Part shown: positions 1 through 4,672 of the stretch, one piece after another | Layout of the letters: every line of letters begins with the position of its first letter | Numbering within the stretch: the stretch's first letter is position 1 | NCBI GenBank assembly: GCA_030040175.1 | Contig: JASHUF010000412.1 | Location: forward strand, 1-6,570 | Direction: 5' to 3' | Length of the DNA stretch: 6,570 nucleotides | Source of the DNA: Acidobacteriaceae bacterium | GTDB lineage: Bacteria > Acidobacteriota > Terriglobia > Terriglobales > Acidobacteriaceae | Notes under the pieces: generated by a model | The model's input: the letters and a program-made list of their open reading frames with translations, nothing else | Database searches by the model: none | Told to the model about the DNA's origin: nothing | Program-made: the position numbers and the translations under genes

Positions 1-177
1 AGACCGAACCTCCAGATGGCGGTTGCGATCGGCGTCCTGCGTGTCTCCTGGATTCCCTCTGGGACCGAAGCGGCACCGGGGTGCGGACTGCCCTTCGATA
101 AAAATTTCGCCTTGCCCAACTCCGGCAAGGCTTGGGAACCAGCATAAGACCACTCCGCGAAGCCCCGGCAGAGCCAT
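1..177 (-). CDS. Possible 5' end of an unidentified gene running off the left edge (uncertain)
   Basis: On the minus strand an ATG at 177-175 opens a frame with no stop for 59 codons to the window edge. It begins MALPGLRGVV and contains NRHLEVR near the edge. Eleven bases upstream lies TATACT preceded by TGC, an extended -10 shape, which would give a very short leader like the one proposed for aroC here. Against it: third-position GC is only about 60%, lower than in the confident genes, no family is recognised, and other frames across this stretch are also open. It could be chance. Sequence to the left would decide it. Confidence 0.2.
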   Translation of the reverse strand, partial: MALPGLRGVVLCWFPSLAGVGQGEIFIEGQSAPRCRFGPRGNPGDTQDADRNRHLEVRS

Positions 178-188
178 CTTCAGCTTAA

Positions 189-197
189 AGTATAGCA
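189..197 (-). promoter_or_regulatory. Possible extended -10 element facing left
   Basis: Read on the minus strand the bases are TGC followed by TATACT, matching the TGn extended -10 and five of six positions of TATAAT. No convincing -35 hexamer is visible 16-18 bp upstream. If used, transcription would begin near 183 and head off the left edge, just upstream of the ATG at 177. Confidence 0.25.
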
Positions 198-590
198 CCG
201 CACAATTGGACGCGGAGAGAGGCCGTTCAGGTAGCGGGGGGTTACTTGAGGGTCACGGATTGCCAGTCCTTTTTGCGGAAAGTAACGGGTTGGAGCACTG
301 GGCCCAGGGCGAGTCCGGCGCGGCGGCAGGGCCGTCCGGCCGAGCCGGCAAAGTGAAAGCGCACATCTGTCCCGGCCGCTCCTTTCGGAGATGGGCCGAT
401 TCCCATGAAATCTTGCTCAGGCCATGCCTCCGCCGATTTTTTTGAATCGTCATCCGGGCGAAAGCCCGTCCCTTTCAAACTGACCCGGCAGGCTCGGCTC
501 CCTTCCGCTCCCCAGGGATTTACAATGACGTCTATGCAGAAGGCGCCCAAGGAAGGCCGCTTTTTCCCGTCTGCCGGCTGCGCCAGGATC
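198..590. other. Leader/intergenic region without a supported gene; several hairpins
   Basis: No frame here looks like protein. The open frames on both strands are rich in Arg, Gly, Ser and Pro and match no family. Visible structure: an inverted repeat GTTACTT/AAGTAAC (241-247 with 280-286); a stem CGGCC/GGCCG (373-377 with 394-398) enclosing CTCC-tttc-GGAG; a small AGGC/GCCT hairpin (419-429) followed by a run of seven T (437-443), which could be a weak terminator; and CGGGC-GAAA-GCCCG (455-468), a five-pair stem capped by a GNRA tetraloop. Only the last part would lie close to the following gene. I could not match the region to a known riboswitch or small RNA. Confidence 0.4.
521..526 (+). 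promoter_or_regulatory. Possible -10 element (TACAAT) for the SurA-like gene
   Basis: TACAAT sits within TTACAATGA, a 9-base string that also occurs just before aroC (4657-4665), where its ATG is out of frame and so must serve something other than the aroC start. By analogy it may be the -10 box here, giving a transcript start near 533 and a leader of about 58 bases to the ATG at 591. No good -35 hexamer is seen. The competing reading is that the ATG inside it (525) is the start codon, since AGGGA at 514-518 is well placed as a ribosome binding site. Confidence 0.3.
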
Positions 591-2345
591 ATGACCCACA
601 GATTTCTTCCCATCTCCGTCGCGTGCGCAATCGGGAGCCTCCTGTTTCCCGGCGTCATTCCGGCTCACGCCCAGGCGAATGCGCCTGCCAGCCCGTACGG
701 AGGCACGGCGGTGGAGCAGATCATCGCCCGCGTGAATGACCGGATCATCACCAGCTCCGATTACGACCGCGCCTTGAGCGAGCTCGAGGACGACGCGCGG
801 CAGCGGGGCGAGTCGATGCAGGAGGTATCGGCCGAACGCAAGGACCTGCTGCGCAGCCTGATCGACCAGCAACTCTGGCTTTCCAAGGGCAAGGAGCTGG
901 GAATCACCGGTGAAACCGAGCTGGTAAAGCGGCTGGATGAAATCCGCAAGCAGTACAACCTCCCCGACATTGATGCGCTGGCGGATGCGGCCAAGGAACA
1001 GGGCGTTTCGTTCGAGGATTTCAAGCAGAATATCCGCAATCAGATCGTCACCCAGGAAGTGATGCGCCAGGAAGTGGGCGAGCACATCCAGTTCACGCCC
1101 GGCGAAGCGCAGCAGTATTATGAGCAGCACAAGCAGGACTTCACCCAGCCGGAGAGCGAGAGGCTGAGCGAGATTCTGATCGCGGCCAACTCCGACGATG
1201 CAGCGAAGGTGGCTGCAGCGAAGGCCAAGGCCGACGACCTCGAATCGCGGCTGCACGCGGGCGGCGATTTTACCCAATTGGCGCGCAGCTTCAGCGAGGG
1301 TCCGACGGCGAGCGAGGGCGGGGATCTGGGCCAGTACAAGCAGGGCCAGCTGCCGAAGGCGCTCGAGGACAAGACATTCTCTCTCTCGGCCGGCCAGTAC
1401 ACTGAGCCCATTCTCACGCGCCAGGGCTACATCATTCTCAAGGTGACGCAGCATACCGCCGGCGGGCCCGCGCCTTACAAGGACGTGGAAGACCAGGTAG
1501 AAGAGGCCCTCTACATGAGCCGGATGGAGCCGGCGATCCGGGAATATCTGACCAAGATGCGCGAGGATGCGTTCATCGATATCGCGCCGGGCTACGTGGA
1601 CACAGGCGCAAGCCCCAACGAGACCAAGCCCATCTACAGCGCCTACGTTCCGCCGTCGGCGAAGAAGAGGCCGAAAGTGGAGCGGACGCGGTTCCGCGAG
1701 AGCACGCACACCTTCCGGCAGAAATCCGGCGGAGAGAGCGAGCCGGAGACGGCGCAGGCGCCGCCAAAGCCATCGAAGGCGGACAAGAAGAAGGAAGAGG
1801 CCAGCGAGAAGCCGGGCAAGAAAGAGAAGATCCGCTTTGGCCAGGCCCCGCGCGAGACGCTGCCCACGGCCACGGCCAACGCCAGCACGGAGAACGCAGG
1901 AGCGCTGCCGGAAAACGCCGGCGGCACGGAAACCGCGGACAACTCGCAGCAGCCGGCAAATCCGCTTGAGCCGGCAGCGCCCACGCAGAAGACGCGCTTC
2001 AGCGATCGCGCGCGCGAAGAGAGGAAAAAGAAGGCGGCGCCGCAGCATGGTGACGCCAACGCGCCGGCTCCGCCGACCGCGGGCGAGGTTGCCGACCAGG
2101 AGACGCAGTCGGCCCCGCTGGGCCTGAACGGGAATGCGGCCACGAACAATAAGAAGAAAAAGAAGGCGCAGGCGGCAACCGGCGAGAAGACGCGCTACTC
2201 CCAGGAAAAAAAGGCCGAGGAGAACCAGACGCAACAGCCCGCGCCGCAGCCCACGCCAATCGCCCCCGTGCCCGGCGCGCCCGCGCCGGCCAGTGCGCCG
2301 CAAAATCAGCCGCCAAATCAACCCCAGGGCCAGCCGCAGCAGTAA
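591..2345 (+). CDS. Exported SurA/PpiC-type parvulin chaperone with long disordered tail
   Basis: 584 residues. A Sec signal peptide covers residues 1-27 (hydrophobic core about 5-24, predicted cut after AHA, before QANA). Residues about 41-185 resemble the SurA N-terminal chaperone domain (VEQIIARVNDRIITSSDYD, then helical segments). Residues about 188-287 are a parvulin domain with GGDLG at 243-247. A helical segment follows to about 336. Residues 337-584 are a low-complexity tail rich in Lys, Glu, Ala, Pro and Gln, ending in a Pro/Gln-rich stretch. SurA family members escort outer-membrane proteins in the periplasm. Both histidines usual in active parvulins are replaced (Glu194 in the HIL-type motif, Ile281 in the GYHI-type motif), so a chaperone role is likelier than strong isomerase activity. 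ATG 591 was chosen because the signal peptide starts there. ATG 525 (606 residues, better ribosome site) remains possible but adds 22 residues before the signal. The tail repeats [KR]-[TI]-R-[FY] four times. Confidence 0.9.
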   Translation: MTHRFLPISVACAIGSLLFPGVIPAHAQANAPASPYGGTAVEQIIARVNDRIITSSDYDRALSELEDDARQRGESMQEVSAERKDLLRSLIDQQLWLSKGKELGITGETELVKRLDEIRKQYNLPDIDALADAAKEQGVSFEDFKQNIRNQIVTQEVMRQEVGEHIQFTPGEAQQYYEQHKQDFTQPESERLSEILIAANSDDAAKVAAAKAKADDLESRLHAGGDFTQLARSFSEGPTASEGGDLGQYKQGQLPKALEDKTFSLSAGQYTEPILTRQGYIILKVTQHTAGGPAPYKDVEDQVEEALYMSRMEPAIREYLTKMREDAFIDIAPGYVDTGASPNETKPIYSAYVPPSAKKRPKVERTRFRESTHTFRQKSGGESEPETAQAPPKPSKADKKKEEASEKPGKKEKIRFGQAPRETLPTATANASTENAGALPENAGGTETADNSQQPANPLEPAAPTQKTRFSDRAREERKKKAAPQHGDANAPAPPTAGEVADQETQSAPLGLNGNAATNNKKKKKAQAATGEKTRYSQEKKAEENQTQQPAPQPTPIAPVPGAPAPASAPQNQPPNQPQGQPQQ

Positions 2346-2363
2346 AATCGAAATATTCGCTTC

Positions 2364-2413
2364 GCCAAAGATCGGGTCTGGGCCCTTGCGGTCCAGACCC
2401 GATTTGCTTTGGC
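2364..2413 (+). terminator. Strong bulged hairpin, probable transcription terminator or structured spacer
   Basis: An 11-bp perfect stem ATCGGGTCTGG/CCAGACCCGAT (2371-2381 with 2393-2403) surrounds an 11-base loop. It is extended below by GCCAAAG/CTTTGGC (2364-2370 with 2407-2413) across a 3-base TTG bulge, 18 pairs in all. It begins 18 bases after the stop of the SurA-like gene. There is no U-tract directly after it; the nearest is TTTTT about 20 bases further on. Intrinsic termination is therefore uncertain, and mRNA stabilisation or a dispersed palindromic repeat are alternatives. Confidence 0.5.
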
Positions 2414-2469
2414 TTCACCGGCCCGCTTTTTGGGGAAATGTGCGGTGTTGGGTTAATCTTCAGGGCAGC

Positions 2470-3471
2470 ATGAAAGACATTTTTATCGCCGATCTCGCCT
2501 CCCTCGAGGAGGGAAAGACCTTCGACAGTTTTTTTCTGGTGCTGGTGCGGCAGCAGCGAACCACCAAGCAGAACAAACCCTACCTGAACCTGATGCTGGG
2601 CGACAGGACCGGCCAGCTTGAGGGCCGGGTGTGGGAGCCGGGCGATCCGCGCATCGCCAAAGATTTCGACCGCGGCGACACTGTGAAGGTGCGGGGCAGC
2701 GTGGCGCGCTTCGACGACCGCTGCCAGATCAAGGTGGAGCAACTGCGCAAGGCCCTCGACGGCGAGGTGGAACGGCGCGATCTTCTGCCCTCGACGGCGC
2801 ACGACATCACCGTGCTGTGGAGCAACCTGGAGGCGAGCGTCGAGAGCCTGAGCAACGCGGACCTGAAGCGGCTGCTGGCCGCCGTTCTTGCGGACGACGC
2901 CATCGCCGAGGCATTCCGCGAAGCGCCCGCGGCGCGCGGCCTGCACCACGCCTGGCTGGGCGGGCTGCTCGAGCACGTGGTGAGCCTGCTGGGACTCGCC
3001 GACCGCGTGGCCGCGCATTATCCGCTGCTCGACCGCGACCTGCTCATCACGGGCGTGATCCTGCACGACATCGGCAAAATCTACGAGCTCACCTGGGCTG
3101 CGGGCTTCGACTACACCGTGGAAGGCATCCTGCTCGGCCACATCCAGATGGGCGTGGACCTGGTGGAAAAGAAGATCGCGGCGCTGCCTGGTTTTCCCGA
3201 GCGGCTGCGCACGCTCATTCTGCACCTGATTCTCTCGCACCACGGCAAGCTCGAGTTCGGCTCGCCCAAATTGCCCATGATTCCCGAGGCGCTGGCGCTG
3301 AACTTTATTGATGACTTTGACGCCAAGATGCGCGCCGTCGAGAGCGAGTTTGAGAAATCCGAGCGCGAAGGCCGCAGCCCGGATGAGCTGACGGGGAAGG
3401 TGTGGTCGCTCGACAACCGGCAGTTGCTGCAAACCAAGCGCTGGCTGGGGGACGCAGGGAGTAGGGAGTAG
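2470..3471 (+). CDS. YhaM-like 3'-5' exoribonuclease (OB-fold plus HD domain)
   Basis: 333 residues, close to the ~314 of Bacillus subtilis YhaM. Residues about 15-95 form an OB-fold nucleic-acid-binding domain (SFFLVLVRQQRTTKQNKPYL, GQLEGRVWE, VKVRGSVARF). Residues about 155-285 form an HD metal-dependent phosphohydrolase domain: HH at 159-160, H169 in LLEHVVSLL, the HD pair H199-D200 in LHDIGK, H224, HH at 257-258 in LSHHGK, and D281-D282. This order is that of the YhaM/Cbf1 group, which degrades RNA (and single-stranded DNA in vitro) from the 3' end in the cytoplasm. ATG 2470 has AGGG at 2462-2465. A longer open frame upstream is out of phase with the SurA-like gene and has no family-like sequence. 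The last residues, AGSRE, and the TAG stop come from the heptad array that starts at 3457, so the native terminus has probably been altered by repeat sequence. No operon partner downstream; the next gene converges on it. Confidence 0.9.
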   Translation: MKDIFIADLASLEEGKTFDSFFLVLVRQQRTTKQNKPYLNLMLGDRTGQLEGRVWEPGDPRIAKDFDRGDTVKVRGSVARFDDRCQIKVEQLRKALDGEVERRDLLPSTAHDITVLWSNLEASVESLSNADLKRLLAAVLADDAIAEAFREAPAARGLHHAWLGGLLEHVVSLLGLADRVAAHYPLLDRDLLITGVILHDIGKIYELTWAAGFDYTVEGILLGHIQMGVDLVEKKIAALPGFPERLRTLILHLILSHHGKLEFGSPKLPMIPEALALNFIDDFDAKMRAVESEFEKSEREGRSPDELTGKVWSLDNRQLLQTKRWLGDAGSRE

Positions 3472-3554
3472 GGAGTAGGGATCAGGGATCAGGGATCAGG
3501 GATCAGGGATCAGGGATCAGGGCCTACTCCCTATTGCCCACTCCCTACTCCCTA
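3457..3554. repeat. Heptanucleotide tandem array with inverted arm (G-quadruplex-prone)
   Basis: Three GGGAGTA units (3457-3477) are followed by six GGGATCA units (3478-3519) and a closing GGG. Then comes a degenerate inverted arm in units of TACTCCC (3525-3531), TATTGCC, CACTCCC and TACTCCC (3546-3552). A 15-base perfect inverted repeat pairs 3462-3476 with 3540-3554. The plus strand carries GGG every seven bases ten times in a row, a strong G-quadruplex pattern. The array fills the whole gap between two convergent genes and supplies both their stop codons. It may act as a transcription barrier between them. It is not a CRISPR array: units are 7 bp and contiguous. Confidence 0.95.
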
Positions 3555-3983
3555 TCCACTCGTCTTCAGCGGATTTAGAACTTTGAGCCCCGTAAACCGC
3601 TCCTCATTGTCGGTGACCAGGGTGCAGCCGTTCGCTTCCGCAATGGCCGCGTAGATCATGTCGATGGGCGCGCAGGGCAGGCCGGCCTGCTGGCGTTCGG
3701 AGACCAGCCGGCCCCAGACCAGGGCGGCCCTGTCGTCGAAGGTGAGCACGCGGTTGCCGAAGACGACGCGCGGGCCGCGCGGACCCGCGAACCAGCCTTC
3801 CTTTTCCTGGCGCTGCGCAGACGAGGCCAGCGCAAGGATGCCGTTCCAGATCTCGGCCAGGTTCATGGAGCTGATGTAGAGGCTTTCATCCGGCTGGGCA
3901 TCGAGCCAAGCGGCCAGCGGCGCGGAAGGATGCGCGTCGAGGATGCTGCGGAGAATGCTCGAGTCGAGCAGATAACGGGTCAC
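3552..3983 (-). CDS. vapC: PIN-domain ribonuclease, FitB/VapC-type toxin
   Basis: 143 residues from a GTG start at 3983, normal for VapC. The first strand reads TRYLLDSSIL with Asp7. NLAEIWNG gives Glu44. FDDRAALVWGRL and the GLPCAPIDMIYAAIAEANG segment give Asp108, and LVTDNEERF gives Asp125. The four-acid metal site of PIN nucleases is thus complete, and WL/LAEI/VWGRL/LNP features place it in the FitB-like branch. Such proteins cleave RNA in the cytoplasm and are usually held inactive by an antitoxin encoded just upstream. Here the 118 bp to the EVE gene leave no room for a normal one. GTG 3983 is preferred because the protein then starts as family members do; an in-frame TTG at 4019 would add 12 unconserved residues. 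The stop TAG lies inside the heptad array. It could be transcribed with the EVE gene upstream. Confidence 0.85.
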   Translation of the reverse strand: MTRYLLDSSILRSILDAHPSAPLAAWLDAQPDESLYISSMNLAEIWNGILALASSAQRQEKEGWFAGPRGPRVVFGNRVLTFDDRAALVWGRLVSERQQAGLPCAPIDMIYAAIAEANGCTLVTDNEERFTGLKVLNPLKTSG

Positions 3984-4101
3984 AGCACCATCTTCTGCCC
4001 GTGGGCCGCGAGCAAGCAAGACTTTGCGCCCGCAAGAGGAACCAAAGGGTACCCGATTCTCAGTCTGCGTCCCTAATGGCTGCTGCCTACTCCCCGCCGC
4101 A

Positions 4102-4482
4102 TCACGCCAGGAACCACTCCCATTGTTGCTCGGTCAGCGGCACCACGGAGAGCCGGCCGATGACGAGCAGCGGAGATTTCGCGAAGAGCTTCTGCGCCTT
4201 GATCTCCGCAAGCGTTTTGGGATGCCTGAGGCGCTTGCCTGCTTTGACGCGCACCATGGGCACCTTGGGATCGGACGCGTCCACGCTCACCACTGTGCCG
4301 GTGCCGACGGCCGTGCGCTCGTCGCCCGTGTGGTAGAAGATCCACTTCGTGCCCGCCTTCATCTCGCGCAGGTTTTTGACCGCTGCGGGAGCGGTCACGC
4401 CATCCCACACGGTTTCCCCGTCGCGCACGAGATCGTCGAAGGAGTAGACGCCGGGCTCGGATTTGAAAAGAAAATAGGCCAT
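4102..4482 (-). CDS. EVE-domain protein (modified-base reader family, formerly DUF55)
   Basis: 126 residues, a single EVE domain at slightly less than the usual length. Diagnostic segments are FLFKSEP at 4-10, YSFDDL at 13-18, VWDGV at 25-29, NLREMKAGTKWIFYHTGDE at 37-55, VGTGTVVSVD, and SPLLVIGRLSVVPL at 103-116 before W-E-W near the end. The family has a PUA-like fold. Characterised members bind modified cytosine in DNA or are thought to read modified RNA; the bacterial single-domain form has no settled role. The start at 4482 gives the conserved MAYFLFKSEP beginning. No Shine-Dalgarno sequence precedes it; the leader is largely heptad repeat. It is divergent from aroC and followed, in the same direction, by the PIN gene. 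Confidence 0.88.
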   Translation of the reverse strand: MAYFLFKSEPGVYSFDDLVRDGETVWDGVTAPAAVKNLREMKAGTKWIFYHTGDERTAVGTGTVVSVDASDPKVPMVRVKAGKRLRHPKTLAEIKAQKLFAKSPLLVIGRLSVVPLTEQQWEWFLA

Positions 4483-4487
4483 GTAGA

Positions 4488-4515
4488 GTGGTCAGTGGTC
4501 AGTGAACAGTGGTCA
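4488..4515. repeat. Short heptad array (GTGGTCA units)
   Basis: Four contiguous 7-base units: GTGGTCA, GTGGTCA, GTGAACA, GTGGTCA. They lie 5 bp upstream of the EVE start codon and would form most of its untranslated leader. The GGTCAG core resembles the GGATCAG junction of the large array at 3478-3519 and the GGTCAG of the array at 4616-4643 (read on the minus strand). Confidence 0.85.
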
Positions 4516-4520
4516 GCGGA

Positions 4521-4549
4521 TTTGTAGCTGGTCTGCCGTCCGTGGTCGA
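4521..4549 (-). promoter_or_regulatory. Candidate promoter for the EVE (and PIN) gene
   Basis: On the minus strand TCGACC (4549-4544, four of six matches to TTGACA) and TACAAA (4526-4521, four of six to TATAAT) are separated by exactly 17 bp. Transcription would begin near 4514, giving about 31 bases of leader that consist mostly of the heptads at 4488-4515. Confidence 0.4.
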
Positions 4550-4615
4550 CGCAAGCAGAATACATCACCCAAGCCGCCGATCAGGTTCCCTTGTGATGGG
4601 TCGCGGGGGGCTTTT

Positions 4616-4643
4616 CTGACCCCTGACACCTGAAACCTGACCC
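4616..4643. repeat. Short heptad array (CTGACCC-type units)
   Basis: Four contiguous units: CTGACCC, CTGACAC, CTGAAAC, CTGACCC, with a decayed fifth (CTGCATT, 4644-4650). Read on the minus strand they are GGGTCAG, GTTTCAG, GTGTCAG and GGGTCAG. The array lies directly upstream of the proposed aroC -10 element and could supply its weak -35. Confidence 0.85.
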
Positions 4644-4663
4644 CTGCATTCAGCCATTACAAT
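4636..4663 (+). promoter_or_regulatory. aroC: Candidate promoter for aroC-def-fmt, near-leaderless
   Basis: TACAAT at 4658-4663 is a good -10 element. CCTGAC at 4636-4641, in the last heptad, is a weak -35 candidate at 16 bp spacing. A start of transcription about 7 bases after the -10 would fall at 4670-4671, leaving only two or three bases before the ATG at 4673. The message would then be essentially leaderless. Confidence 0.45.
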
Positions 4664-4672
4664 GAAGTTACG

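Noticed and set aside
211..248. Resemblance to a c-di-GMP-I (GEMM) riboswitch: AGGTAGCGGGG followed by GTTAC
   Set aside because: The rest of the conserved core, in particular the GACGCAAAGCC block at the right spacing, is missing, and the GTTAC pairs elsewhere.
300..360. Resemblance to part of a cobalamin riboswitch (GCGAGTCCGGCGCGG)
   Set aside because: The upstream and downstream conserved boxes are absent; short GC-rich matches are expected by chance.
525..590. Start of the SurA-like protein at ATG 525 (or 405)
   Set aside because: Both add residues before a complete signal peptide that begins at 591; 525 has a good ribosome site, so it is kept as an alternative but not chosen.
1567..2127. 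Arg-rich plus-strand frame inside the chaperone tail
   Set aside because: Out-of-frame reading of the Lys/Ala/Pro-rich tail; about one third Arg, no family resemblance.
450..2321. Long minus-strand open frame (623 codons) opposite the SurA-like gene
   Set aside because: Arg/Leu-rich antisense shadow of a high-GC gene; the plus-strand frame has a signal peptide and parvulin domain.
1999..3432. 477-codon minus-strand frame spanning the hairpin and the exoribonuclease gene
   Set aside because: Antisense to a well-supported OB-HD gene and crosses an intergenic hairpin; no recognisable domain.
3457..3554. CRISPR array
   Set aside because: Units are 7 bp and contiguous with no unique spacers and no cas genes nearby.
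4024..4527. Plus-strand frames of 111 and 167 codons across the EVE gene
   Set aside because: Antisense to a clear EVE-domain gene; His/Arg-rich, ending in the heptad repeats, no family match.
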